DNA of 43,157 nucleotides from Vulcanimicrobiota bacterium (GCA_030038215.1 JASHPI010000125.1:1-43157); one strand, 5' to 3'; positions 31,503 to 40,570 are shown, numbered from the stretch's first letter. Numbers and translations are program-made. The notes: generated by a model from the sequence alone, not told the origin.

Positions 31503-31676
31503 TCATAACGCTTGCGGACTAGCAAGGATTGCGAGAAAGAGTAGAGCCATAATCGCATCTGCGCCCGCCGCCGAGCAAAAAGCTGAGCGCGGTTCGAGGC
31601 GTGACCGCGCCGATCACAAGCGTAGCCGCGAGGATACCGTTACCAAGAGAATCGTGCCGGTATAGGCGCTGAGCAT
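31503..31676 (-). pseudogene. Possible remnant of a small membrane-protein gene
   Basis: This lies in the 325-base stretch 31384-31708, which has no intact gene. On the minus strand an ATG at 31676 opens MLSAYTGTILLVTV. A +1 frame continues with ILAATLVIGAVTPRTALSF, and a third frame gives IMALLFLAILASPQAL ending in TGA at 31503-31505. Three consecutive hydrophobic pieces in three frames suggest a decayed gene with at least two frameshifts. The rest of the stretch shows only the inverted repeat at 31386-31417. Confidence 0.3.
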
Positions 31677-31708
31677 TCGGTCCGCCGCCTTACAGGCAAT
31701 TTAATCTA

Positions 31709-32257
31709 CTAGGGCTGAGTGCTCACCGGAATCATGAGGTGTGCGTATGGCGTGCCGGGCCACATGACGTACGGCTTGGTGGTGTCGGGATCAGTAGTCG
31801 CCGGATAGCCCATGTTACTCGCAGCCGGGCCGACGATCATCACATGCGGTCCGGTCTTCACCCAATGGTTGCCGGGCGCCGGTCCCTTCGCATACGGATC
31901 GGTATTGCTGGTGCCGTCATCGCCGGCCAGCATGTAGATGAAACCGACGCTGTTGGGCGGGGCCGTGTGCGTCATGTAGGCATGCGCCCACGCCATGGCG
32001 TTTTGATCGGCGCACATCGGCGTGGTCGGATCGAGCATCATGCACGTGAATCCGTTGGATCCGGTTTGGACGGTACGCATCGATCCGCCCGGCTGCATCT
32101 CGACAATCGTCGCGCCCTTCACAACCGCCGCGGGCGCGCCGGTCGTGATCTTCGCGATGTAGTCTGAGTCCGATGCTGCGCCCGTTTGCTGAGCGTACGC
32201 AGGGGCCGCAATCAGCGCCAGCACCATTGCCGACCCTAAAATCGTATGACGAAGCAT
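31709..32257 (-). CDS. Secreted hypothetical protein
   Basis: A 182-residue protein with a signal peptide (MLRHTILGSAMVLALIAAPAYA, cleavage before QQ at about residue 23). The mature part starts DSDYIAKITTGAPAAVVKGATIVEM and contains FTCMMLDPTTPMC, two cysteines that may pair, then an AWAHAYMTHTAPPNSVGFIYML segment and a Pro/Gly-rich end with repeated HVMIVGP/AHLMIPV pieces. I recall similar hypothetical secreted proteins in alphaproteobacteria, but no function is known to me. GGAGGAAT upstream is one of the strongest ribosome-binding sites in the window. Transcribed alone. Confidence 0.75.
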   Translation of the reverse strand: MLRHTILGSAMVLALIAAPAYAQQTGAASDSDYIAKITTGAPAAVVKGATIVEMQPGGSMRTVQTGSNGFTCMMLDPTTPMCADQNAMAWAHAYMTHTAPPNSVGFIYMLAGDDGTSNTDPYAKGPAPGNHWVKTGPHVMIVGPAASNMGYPATTDPDTTKPYVMWPGTPYAHLMIPVSTQP

Positions 32258-32433
32258 GAGTATTCCTCCGAGTGAGATAGCGAGCGCTTAGAGCGTTCTG
32301 CATCGCCGTGGGCTAACCATGCGTCGAGCGGCAGGCAAAGCTCGAGCTGGACTAGTCGAAAGTTACCGTCGAAGGGAGGCAAGTCCCAAGCCACACAGTC
32401 CTGGTTCGAAGCGATTTGGTGCTCAAACGATCG

Positions 32434-32514
32434 TGGGGAAGGTGGGAGTCGAACCCACATGAGTTGCCTCGGCCGCTTTTGAGGCGGCTGCGTCTGCCAT
32501 TCCGCCACTTCCCC
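32434..32514 (-). tRNA. tRNA-Leu(CAA)
   Basis: An 81-base class II tRNA on the minus strand: acceptor GGGGAAG/CTTCCCC, anticodon stem GCCGC/GCGGC with loop CTCAAAA (anticodon CAA), a medium-long variable arm and a T-loop GTTCGACT. It reads UUG. CCA is not encoded. Confidence 0.92.
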
Positions 32515-32591
32515 CGACGAGCTTCGCGAAGTTCGAGCGGAGCAATGGGCAGGCCTTTGACGCGTCCGGGATGATCGTGCGTGTTGGTCGA

Positions 32592-35500
32592 TTAGCTCGA
32601 GTCAAGGAGCGTGTGAGCCTGCGCGAGGTCCGCGACTGGGTAGATCCCGAGACCGACCTCCACCGAAGGGCGCGCGAAGATCAGCGTCACAAGCTCCGCC
32701 GCACGCGTCGTTCGTAACCGGAAGATCGCGACTTCCTCTGGGCGCCAGCGCAGTCGGACCAGGCGCCCGTCATGAAGAATCCCGACCGCATCGCCGCGTG
32801 AGGACGTGAGCACGCGATCGCCCGGAGCGAGCGCGAAGCCCGAAATGCTCTCGAGCCTCGCCGTCGACGCGCGATCGTGAGGATGGAACTCTTCGTCCAC
32901 GATCACCTCGCGGCTATCGCCGGTCAACGCGAGGGTTCGTTTGAAGTAACCGCCGCCGCCTGGAAGGTCGGCCGCATCGTACGTGCAGGTAACGCGCTGG
33001 GTGGCGAACACGTCGAGCCGGTTGCAGACGTATTCCCGGTTGAATGTTCCGGCCGGCAGCGGATGCGTGTACGAGGCGATATAGTCGCGACTCGAAATCG
33101 GCGGCGGCGGATCGGTGGCGTCCCGAAATAAGCCGATGGCGGTCGCGGCGTTGCCGCCCCGCGGTTCACCGAACTCGGAGACCCGCGCGCCCGCGAACGG
33201 TGCGAACACGATGCGAACGCGTCCGTTCGCGATCGACTGACCGCTGGGATCGGCAAACGGCGGCGGCGTGCCCGGCAGAGGCGCGGGGGCCGCGCTCGGT
33301 GACGGTGCATTGACGCCGACCGGAATCAGCCGCGTTTCGCGCGCAGCTAGAGTAAACGCCGCAACGGGCACCGTTCGATGGGCGAGTCCGACTGCGGCCG
33401 CTTCGATGCGGCGTTGCGCAGCGCTCGGATTGATGGCGATGACGAAGCCATATGACGCATCGTCGGCAAGCAACAGCGTCACATACGCGCCTCGGGGACC
33501 GGTTCGAGCGAAGTGCACCGACGACACGCCGTACGCGAGCCGCCCTGCCTTGCGCAGCGCCGCGACACGCGCGGCGGCCCAGGGCAACATCCGATCCGCG
33601 AGCCCTCCAAGCGGCGGGAGAAGAAGTGCGCGCGGATTCGGGAAACGGTCGCCGCCCGCGGCGAGGTCGACCATAGTGCACGTCAAGCCGCGCACGTTGC
33701 AGGCGCGCTGCATCGCAACCGTCGATGCGGCGAGCGCGGCGAAATCGGCATCGCTGAGAGTTCCCGGCCCAAAGAGTCTCGGCGGCCAGACGATCGCGGC
33801 GTCGGCCGCGACGTGCGTTCGCGCGAGCAACGGTCCGTAGCGAGCTGCGATCTCGCCGAACGCGCGCGTTGGGGCGTAGCGTGGCGCGGCGCGCAAATCG
33901 ACCGTCAGCGCTGCATCCCAGGCGTACGACCAATTCGCCCATGGAACTTCCCAGCCGTGGGGATAGACCGTATCCTGGACTGGAAAGTTAACGACACCGT
34001 GCGCGCCGTTGCGAAGCAGCTCACTCAGCGCCAGCGCCGTGTTCGCCGGATCGCTCGGTCGCGGGGCGCCTTCGTCCGCGCCTTGAAACCAGCCGGCTTG
34101 AAACTCGGACTGCATGACCGGATACTGCGGCTGCGTCTGCAGCAGCCCGGTCGCGAAGTCCAGATCCGCGAGATCGTGCGCGCCGATGCGATAGCTGCCG
34201 CTCTGGTACCAATTCCCCCACGCCCAGGCCGGCGACGCACTCGGAACCTTCATCTCGTAGGTGTTGATGAACAGCGGCACTCGCGGACCTGCCACCGATT
34301 GCGCCACCGAACGGAGCCAACCGACATACGCATGCCACTCCGGCGCGGGCCAGGTGTCGTTATCGAGATACGCACCTTGATCGTCATCTAAGGCGATGGC
34401 GAGGATGTCGTGCGAGTACGGCTCGACCGTATGCAACACGTCGCGCAGCCACGCGCTCGCAGCGCCCAGATGCGTCCGGTTTGCCAACCACTCCGCCGAA
34501 GCAGCGTCGGCGTGCGCGTTCTGCAGCGTCGCCGTCGCGGGATAGCGTCCCTCCAAGACGTCGTGGAGCGGCATCTTGTACTCCGGACGCTCAAGCAGCC
34601 ACGCGGGATAGCCGCCGTTGCGCCACTCGTTGCGAATTACGGGCCCGGGTCGCAGAATGACCTTGAAGCCGAGTTCGTGGATAAGGGCCAGCAGCCCGAT
34701 CAGGTCACGCCGCGGATCGCTCGAACCCGTGAAATCCAGCTCATCGCGCGACGGCGCATGCCAGTTCCAGATGACATAGAGATCCACCGTGTTGATCCCC
34801 AGTGCGCGGTACGCCAGCAAGGCCGGCCGCCACTCCTCGCGCGGAATCCGCTCGTAAAAGAATGCCGCCCCGTAAATGAAGAACGGACGGCCGTCGACCG
34901 TAAAGACCGGATAGCCGCGCTCTGAAACGACGTGGGCGGTGTTCCAGCTCGACCAGCCCGCGCTGGTCGCGGCACGCGCCGCTGTTGGGAGCGCAAACGC
35001 AACCAACGCCGCGACGGCAAACGGCCACCAAGACTCTCTCCAAGCCACGATCGTGAAGACGACTGCGCCGACGATGAGCCAGCCGATGCCGAGCGCGATC
35101 GCAGCCGGTCCCGTGCTCACGAACGCAATGCTCCACCCCAACAACGCGATCAGCGCCGGCAACGGATAGAGCGGCATCCGAAACGGCGCGCGGATGCGCC
35201 GCATGCGCACCAATGCCAGCGCTAGGATCTGCGCAACTCCTTGGATCAAGACGATGCCCGCGGTGAGAAATGCGATCACCTGGTCGAGGGTAAAGAGGCT
35301 TGCGACCAGCGAGAGGCCCCCGACGACAAGCAGGGCGATGTGGGGAATCTCTTTGCGAGGATGCAGCTTTCCAAAGCTCGGCAGAAACGCGCCGTCGCGC
35401 GCCGCCGCAAACGAGATGCGCGAGAAGCCGAGCAGATTGCCGTAGAGGGAGGCGAATGCCGTAACCAGCACGAGCAGCGTGACGGTAATGGCTGCAAAGT

Positions 35501-36362
35501 GCCCCCAGGCCTGCTGGACGACGAACGCGCCGACGTACTGTGCTTGCGCCGTGGGTTGCCCGTGCGCGTCCAGCAGCGATCGCCACGGCACCACGCCGAG
35601 CACCCCCATCTGGAGCAGCACGTAGAGTACCGCGACGATCGCGATCGAGAGTACGATCGACAGCGGGATCGTGCGCTCCGGACGTACGACCTCGTCGCCG
35701 AGCAGCGCTGCGTCGGCGTAGCCGACGTAATCGTAAAGCGCGATGAAGAGCGCACCGCCGAAGCCCGCTAAGAACGCCAGATCGAAGCGAACGGGCTGCG
35801 CAAGCGTGAACGCTTGCGCGAAATTCGCATGCGAAAGGCCGGCGCATGCTACCAGCGCTACCGTGAGCGTCGCCGCCAGCGCCAGCAGCGACCCCAGCGC
35901 CGCTACCGCTCGCGTGCGCCGATAGAGCAACGCGATCGTAGCCAGACCGATTCCCACGGCGGTTGCGTCGCGCGCCACACCGTTCGCAGCCAGCGGCGGA
36001 TAGAGATACGCTGCGTAGCTCGCAAACCCGATGTAACCGCTGGCCAGCAGACACGGCGCGTACAGCAAAAACTGCCAGTTAAAGAGAAAGGCAAGCGCTT
36101 TGCCCAAGCCGCGCGGTCCGAAGACGTCGCGGAGATAGACGTAGGTTCCGCCCGATCCCGGATAGCGCGATGCGAGCTCGGCCCATACCAGTCCATCGCA
36201 GAGCGCCACGATCGCGCCCGCGATCCACCCGAGGAGCGCTAACGGTCCACCCAGCGCGGCAATCACCAGAGGAATGGTGACCAGCGGGCCGATTCCGATC
36301 ATCGTGATGACGTTGATCGATATCGCGCCGCGCAAATCGATCGCGCGTTTCAGCTCGCCCAT
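32592..36362 (-). CDS. APC-family permease fused to GH35-like beta-galactosidase ectodomain
   Basis: A 1256-residue two-part protein. Residues about 10-435 are an APC-superfamily amino-acid/polyamine permease with 12 helices: the ISINVITMIGIGPLVTIPL opening, GGTYVYLRDVFGPRGLG after TM2 and DEVVRPERTIPLSI later. A thirteenth helix (about 441-460) ends like a signal peptide (PTAARA) and carries the chain out of the cytoplasm. Residues about 470-830 match GH35: PFFIYGAAFFYERIPREEW, LGINTVDLYVIWNWHAP, FKVILRPGPVIRNEWRNGGYPAWLL. Putative nucleophile E753 is in SEFQAGWF; at the acid/base site the usual NE is DD (D660-D661). Residues about 830-1256 are beta-sandwich domains. A GTG near the thirteenth helix could start a separate enzyme. 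ATG 36362 follows a GGGAAA. Confidence 0.88.
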   Translation of the reverse strand: MGELKRAIDLRGAISINVITMIGIGPLVTIPLVIAALGGPLALLGWIAGAIVALCDGLVWAELASRYPGSGGTYVYLRDVFGPRGLGKALAFLFNWQFLLYAPCLLASGYIGFASYAAYLYPPLAANGVARDATAVGIGLATIALLYRRTRAVAALGSLLALAATLTVALVACAGLSHANFAQAFTLAQPVRFDLAFLAGFGGALFIALYDYVGYADAALLGDEVVRPERTIPLSIVLSIAIVAVLYVLLQMGVLGVVPWRSLLDAHGQPTAQAQYVGAFVVQQAWGHFAAITVTLLVLVTAFASLYGNLLGFSRISFAAARDGAFLPSFGKLHPRKEIPHIALLVVGGLSLVASLFTLDQVIAFLTAGIVLIQGVAQILALALVRMRRIRAPFRMPLYPLPALIALLGWSIAFVSTGPAAIALGIGWLIVGAVVFTIVAWRESWWPFAVAALVAFALPTAARAATSAGWSSWNTAHVVSERGYPVFTVDGRPFFIYGAAFFYERIPREEWRPALLAYRALGINTVDLYVIWNWHAPSRDELDFTGSSDPRRDLIGLLALIHELGFKVILRPGPVIRNEWRNGGYPAWLLERPEYKMPLHDVLEGRYPATATLQNAHADAASAEWLANRTHLGAASAWLRDVLHTVEPYSHDILAIALDDDQGAYLDNDTWPAPEWHAYVGWLRSVAQSVAGPRVPLFINTYEMKVPSASPAWAWGNWYQSGSYRIGAHDLADLDFATGLLQTQPQYPVMQSEFQAGWFQGADEGAPRPSDPANTALALSELLRNGAHGVVNFPVQDTVYPHGWEVPWANWSYAWDAALTVDLRAAPRYAPTRAFGEIAARYGPLLARTHVAADAAIVWPPRLFGPGTLSDADFAALAASTVAMQRACNVRGLTCTMVDLAAGGDRFPNPRALLLPPLGGLADRMLPWAAARVAALRKAGRLAYGVSSVHFARTGPRGAYVTLLLADDASYGFVIAINPSAAQRRIEAAAVGLAHRTVPVAAFTLAARETRLIPVGVNAPSPSAAPAPLPGTPPPFADPSGQSIANGRVRIVFAPFAGARVSEFGEPRGGNAATAIGLFRDATDPPPPISSRDYIASYTHPLPAGTFNREYVCNRLDVFATQRVTCTYDAADLPGGGGYFKRTLALTGDSREVIVDEEFHPHDRASTARLESISGFALAPGDRVLTSSRGDAVGILHDGRLVRLRWRPEEVAIFRLRTTRAAELVTLIFARPSVEVGLGIYPVADLAQAHTLLDSS

Positions 36363-36410
36363 TTTCCCGACACTCTAGGAGCGCCTGTTCGTTCGACGAA
36401 GCACATCATC

Positions 36411-37451
36411 ATGCAGGACCGATCCGACATCGCGCGACTGCTGCGACTCGACGGCGACGTGCGCGTAGACTTCCTACAGAGCGACGCGTTGGCGGCGAAT
36501 CCGCTGGGCGATCCGTCAGTACGGCCGGTTGCCGTTTATCTGCCGCCTGCATACGATCCGCACGGGTCACGCCGTTATCCGGTTCTGTACGTTCTGCATG
36601 GCTACACGGGAGACGCCAACGCGTTGCTTGCCGCGCGCCCGTGGGAGACCAACGTGCTGCAATGGGCCGATCGATTGATTCGGGAACGCCAAATGCCGCC
36701 CGTGCTGCTCGCAATCGTCGACGGCTTCACGCGCCTAGGCGGCTCGCAGTACGTCGACTCGATCCACAACGGCAACTACGCGATGTACACCGTGCGCGAC
36801 GTCGTCGGGCATCTCGATCGCACCTTTCGTACGATTGCGTCCGAAGGCGGACGCGCCGTCCTGGGGAAATCATCGGGCGGTTTCGGCGCCATGCACCTGG
36901 TCATGGAGCACCCAGGCGTCTTTGGAGCGTTCGCGTCGCACAGCGGCGATTCGTACTTTCGGTACGCGCATCCACCCGCGTTCACGCCCGTGCAGCGTAC
37001 GCTCGAGCGCTATGGATTCGATATTTCCGCATACGTCGAGGCGTTCGAGCGCAAACAAAAGCGTGATGGCGCCGAGTACACCACGATGGAGATGCTCGCC
37101 TATGCCGCCGCATACTCGCCACGCAGCGCGACGGCCTTCGATCTGGATCTGCCGTTCGATGCGAGCACCGGCGAGCTTCGCGACGACGTCTTCGGGCGCT
37201 GGCTGGCTTTCGACCCGGCCGAACGGGTCGCGGGGCGGCGTTCCGAGCTCGCGCGCCTGCGGCTGTGCTACCTGGACTGCGGCCGCAAAGACGAGTACTT
37301 CCTGGATGTCGGCGCGCGGGTCGTTACCGAGCGCATGCGCGACCTCGGCCTCGAGGTCCGGCACGAGGAATTCGACGACGATCATCGCAACGTTGGTTAC
37401 CGGTACGCAATCTCGCTTCCGGCGCTTGCCACCGTCCTCGACCAAGCATGA
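36411..37451 (+). CDS. Putative esterase of the esterase-D/feruloyl-esterase type
   Basis: A 346-residue alpha/beta hydrolase of the putative esterase family. It has YLPPAYDPHGSRRYPVLYVLHGYTGD (oxyanion-hole HGY), nucleophile elbow GKSSGG with S154, probable acid D294 (in CGRKDEYF) and H325 in DDDHRNVGYR. There is no signal peptide, so it is probably cytoplasmic. Related proteins hydrolyse S-formylglutathione, acyl or feruloyl esters. It is divergent from the APC-GH35 gene with only 48 bases between, which hints at joint control and perhaps joint use of an acylated glycoside. Its stop overlaps the next ATG. No ribosome-binding site is evident. Confidence 0.85.
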   Translation: MQDRSDIARLLRLDGDVRVDFLQSDALAANPLGDPSVRPVAVYLPPAYDPHGSRRYPVLYVLHGYTGDANALLAARPWETNVLQWADRLIRERQMPPVLLAIVDGFTRLGGSQYVDSIHNGNYAMYTVRDVVGHLDRTFRTIASEGGRAVLGKSSGGFGAMHLVMEHPGVFGAFASHSGDSYFRYAHPPAFTPVQRTLERYGFDISAYVEAFERKQKRDGAEYTTMEMLAYAAAYSPRSATAFDLDLPFDASTGELRDDVFGRWLAFDPAERVAGRRSELARLRLCYLDCGRKDEYFLDVGARVVTERMRDLGLEVRHEEFDDDHRNVGYRYAISLPALATVLDQA

Positions 37452-38029
37452 AACGAACTCTTCTTTCCATAACCGCGCTGCTGCTCGTCCTGTCGAGCGG
37501 CGCGATCGCCCGCGCCCAAATCCCGCCGCCGCCGACGCCGACCCCGGATCCGCACACGTACACCGATCCCGGCATGAACTTCACCGCGCCGCCCGATGCC
37601 TATCTGGTGGGGCGTGCATCGAATGCGACCCCCGACGCACTGAGCGAAGACCTCCAGACGGTTGCAACCTGGGTCCTGCATCCCGGCCAGGAAGACGCGC
37701 GCACGATCACCATCGCGATGGAAGCCTACGACGGGCCACCCGATCAGTGGGAGGCGCAGTTCGAAAGCCAAACCCATAGTTCACAGGACGGGACGTTGAT
37801 CCGCAACAAGACGCCGATGACGCTGCTCAACGGCATGCCGGCGTACTTTGTCGAGATCGCCTACGGCAGCGGCTTCGACGCGAAAAAGGAGTATGCGGTG
37901 GTTTGGGCGGACGGCGAGCGCGGCGTTGTGCTTGCGGAGGTCTCGCGCATGGGCGATTCGAGCGACGCGGAGGCGCAGCGGGTCCTCAAGCAGGTCACGG
38001 CCGTACGCTATCCCATGAATCAGCCGTAA
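37448..38029 (+). CDS. Small secreted protein with Pro-rich N-terminus
   Basis: A 193-residue protein with a clear signal peptide (MKRTLLSITALLLVLSSGAIARA, cleavage about residue 23) and then a PPPPTPTPDP linker. The mature domain has YTDPGMNFTAPPDAYLVGRAS, then alternating strands, and ends in VLKQVTAVRYP. The layout recalls small lipid- or PsbP-like surface domains, but no family can be named. The ATG overlaps the esterase stop (ATGA), so they are coupled. Its last 35 bases overlap the end of the convergent CGL gene. Confidence 0.75.
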   Translation: MKRTLLSITALLLVLSSGAIARAQIPPPPTPTPDPHTYTDPGMNFTAPPDAYLVGRASNATPDALSEDLQTVATWVLHPGQEDARTITIAMEAYDGPPDQWEAQFESQTHSSQDGTLIRNKTPMTLLNGMPAYFVEIAYGSGFDAKKEYAVVWADGERGVVLAEVSRMGDSSDAEAQRVLKQVTAVRYPMNQP

Positions 38030-39170
38030 CCGGCACGGCGTCAAGCCCGCGCCGCAGATCTTCAAGCAGATCATCGATATCTTCGATGCCGACGGAAAGC
38101 CGTAACAGCCCATCGTTGATGCCGCGCCGTTCGCGATCGGCCGGTGGGATCGATCCATGTGTCATGCGCGCGGGGTGGCTAATCAGCGACTCGACCCCGC
38201 CAAGACTCTCGGCGAGACTAAAGTAGCGCAGGCTGCCCGCGAACTCCAGGGCTCGCTGCGGCGGTCCCGCGAGCACGCATGAGAGCATCCCGCCGAAGCC
38301 GGTCATCTGGCGTTTGGCGAGTTCATGCTGCGGGTGCGATGCTAGCCCCGGGTAGTGAACGCGTACAACGTCGGCGCGCGATTCGAGAAACTCGGCGATG
38401 GCGCGAGCGTTTCGTTCGTGCTCGCGCATCCGCACGGCCAGCGTCTTCGCCCCGCGCATCGTGAGCCACGCATCCTGCGGTCCGGGAACGCCGCCCATCG
38501 CGTTCTGTGCGAACTTGATCGCCTCGTACAGCTCGCGGTTACTGGTGAGGGCGACGCCGCCGACGACGTCGCTATGGCCGCCGATGTACTTGGTGGTCGA
38601 GTGGACGACGACCTCGGCGCCCAAGGCGAGCGGCTGCTGGAAGTACGGGGTCGCGAAGGTGTTGTCCACAACAACGATTTGGCCGGCGTCGCGCAACGCG
38701 GCGATCGCGCGGATGTCGATCAGCTTGAGCAGCGGATTGCTCGGGGTTTCGATCCAGAAGAGCTTGGTCGCCGGGCGGACCGCAGCGCGGACCGCCTCGA
38801 GATCGCTCATGTCGACGTAGGTGAACTCGAGTCCGTGGCGCTGCAGGACGCGCGAGAAGAGCCGGTACGTCCCGCCGTAGATATCATCGCTCACCACCGC
38901 GTGATCGCCGGCAGAAAGAACGCTTAACACTGCGTCGGTGGCGGCCATGCCGCTGGCAAAGGCGGTGCCGTACTCGGCATTTTCCAATGATGCAAGCTGC
39001 CGCTCCAGCGCTAGACGCGTCGGGTTGATCGTGCGGCTGTAGTCAAAGCCTTTGTGCTCGCCGACGCGCAGCTGCGTATAGGTCGAGGTTTGATAGATTG
39101 GAACGATGGTCGCGCCGGTGGTCGGATCCGGCTCTTGGCCGACGTGAATCGCCTTCGTTGCGAACCTCAC
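37995..39170 (-). CDS. Cystathionine gamma-lyase/gamma-synthase (PLP trans-sulfuration enzyme)
   Basis: A 391-residue PLP enzyme of the Cys/Met metabolism family. It has TKAIHVGQEPDPTTGATIVPIYQTST at the start, the SRTINPTRLALERQLASLE substrate region, FASGMAATDAVL and the PLP-lysine motif HSTTKYIGGHSDVVGG (K194). The ATG overlaps the stop of the upstream cystathionine beta-synthase, so the pair very likely performs reverse transsulfuration from homocysteine through cystathionine to cysteine, with this one as gamma-lyase. Sequence alone does not exclude gamma-synthase. Its 3' end overlaps the convergent gene by 35 bases. Confidence 0.92.
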   Translation of the reverse strand: MRFATKAIHVGQEPDPTTGATIVPIYQTSTYTQLRVGEHKGFDYSRTINPTRLALERQLASLENAEYGTAFASGMAATDAVLSVLSAGDHAVVSDDIYGGTYRLFSRVLQRHGLEFTYVDMSDLEAVRAAVRPATKLFWIETPSNPLLKLIDIRAIAALRDAGQIVVVDNTFATPYFQQPLALGAEVVVHSTTKYIGGHSDVVGGVALTSNRELYEAIKFAQNAMGGVPGPQDAWLTMRGAKTLAVRMREHERNARAIAEFLESRADVVRVHYPGLASHPQHELAKRQMTGFGGMLSCVLAGPPQRALEFAGSLRYFSLAESLGGVESLISHPARMTHGSIPPADRERRGINDGLLRLSVGIEDIDDLLEDLRRGLDAVPVTADSWDSVRP

Positions 39171-40570
39171 TTGGGAACGGCGTCGGAGCTGGTGGAGAGG
39201 AAGCTGATGATATCCTGGCGCGTCAGCACGCCGACCGGCTCGCCTTCGTCGATCACCACGATCGCCGGATTGGCTAGGGTAAGGAGCTTGTAGGCGCGCT
39301 CCAGATCTTCGAACTGCTCCAGCGCCGGGAAGGGGCGTCCCATCACCTCGCTCACCGGCTGATGAATGATGTCGGCATGGTCGAAGACGCTCTGCATGAC
39401 GCCCACGTCGTTCACGCTCCCGACCTGTTCGTGGCCTTGCATGACCGGCAGCTGAGATATCTCGTATTGGCGTAACAGGTCGAGCGCGGTCTTCACGGTG
39501 TCGTCTTGCTGGACCGTGATCAGCGGCGGTAGAGGCGCCTTGCTGCGCAACACGTCTCCGACCGTCGCGCGGCGCTTAGCGTCGGCCAAAAAGCCGTTCG
39601 CAATCATCCAGTCGTCGCTGAAGATCTTCGACATGTAGCCGCGGCCGGAATCGGGGAAGATCACGACCACGATCGCGTCGGGAGGGAGCGTCTTCGCGAG
39701 CTTGACGGCCGCCACCGCGGCGGTGCCCGACGAGCCGCCGACGAGCAATCCCTCTTCGCGCGTGATACGCCGCGCCATCAGGAACGAATCGCGATCGGAG
39801 ACGCGCACCATCTCGTCAATGACCCGCAGGTCGACGGTCTCGGGAAGATAGCTCATGCCGATCCCTTCGACCGCGTATGAGCGCGGAATGTCACCCGAAT
39901 AAATCGAGCCTTCAGGATCGGCGCCGACCACGTGAATGGCCGGGTTGCGCTCCTTGAGAAAGCGGGCCGTTCCGGAGATGGTGCCGCCGGTCCCGATGCC
40001 GGCCACGAAATGTGTGATGAGACCGCGCGTCTGCTCCCAGATTTCCGGCCCGGTCGTGTGATAGTGCGCCTCCGGGTTGAAGTGGTTGTGAAACTGATTT
40101 GGTTGAAATGCACCGGGAATCTCCGCGGCCAGCCGATTGGCAACGCCATAGTATGATTCCGGGGAATCGGGCGGAACGTTGGTGGGCGTGATGACGACCT
40201 CGGCGCCATAGGCCCGCAGCAGATCGATCTTTTCCTTCGACATCTTATCGGGCATCACCAGAATGCACCGGTAGCCGCGGATCGCCGCCGCCATTGCCAG
40301 GCCCGTGCCCGTATTGCCGCTGGTCGGCTCGACGATCGTGCCGCCCGGCTTAAGCAGCCCTTGCCGCTCGGCCGCGTCGAGCATCGCCACTGCCGGCCGG
40401 TCCTTCACGCTCCCGCCCGGGTTGACGTACTCGACCTTCGCGAGCACCAGGCAGGCCGCGCCGTCAGTGACCTTATGAAGCTTGATGAGGGGCGTGCCGC
40501 CGACTGCTTCAAGCGCATTCTCGCAGTAGATGGGTCCGGTCGTTCGATCCGACGGGGCGGTCGTTGCCAT
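39167..40570 (-). CDS. Cystathionine beta-synthase with C-terminal CBS pair
   Basis: A 467-residue enzyme. The PLP-II fold spans residues about 15-330, with NPGGSVKDRPA (PLP lysine K56), PTSGNTGTGLAMAAA (phosphate cup) and GIGTGGTISGTARFLKE. Residues about 345-465 are two CBS domains (ATVGDVLRSK...VSEVMGRP), which in eukaryotic and many bacterial enzymes control activity. It condenses serine with homocysteine. ATG 40570 gives the normal N-terminus; the open frame continues 85 codons upstream without family similarity. It lies directly before the cystathionine lyase (4-base overlap). Confidence 0.92.
   Translation of the reverse strand: MATTAPSDRTTGPIYCENALEAVGGTPLIKLHKVTDGAACLVLAKVEYVNPGGSVKDRPAVAMLDAAERQGLLKPGGTIVEPTSGNTGTGLAMAAAIRGYRCILVMPDKMSKEKIDLLRAYGAEVVITPTNVPPDSPESYYGVANRLAAEIPGAFQPNQFHNHFNPEAHYHTTGPEIWEQTRGLITHFVAGIGTGGTISGTARFLKERNPAIHVVGADPEGSIYSGDIPRSYAVEGIGMSYLPETVDLRVIDEMVRVSDRDSFLMARRITREEGLLVGGSSGTAAVAAVKLAKTLPPDAIVVVIFPDSGRGYMSKIFSDDWMIANGFLADAKRRATVGDVLRSKAPLPPLITVQQDDTVKTALDLLRQYEISQLPVMQGHEQVGSVNDVGVMQSVFDHADIIHQPVSEVMGRPFPALEQFEDLERAYKLLTLANPAIVVIDEGEPVGVLTRQDIISFLSTSSDAVPK

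Noticed and set aside
34960..35070. Assembly or frame error at the permease-GH35 junction
   Set aside because: The frame is open throughout with a coherent thirteenth helix, and helix number fits export; kept as a check in the finding, not as a split.
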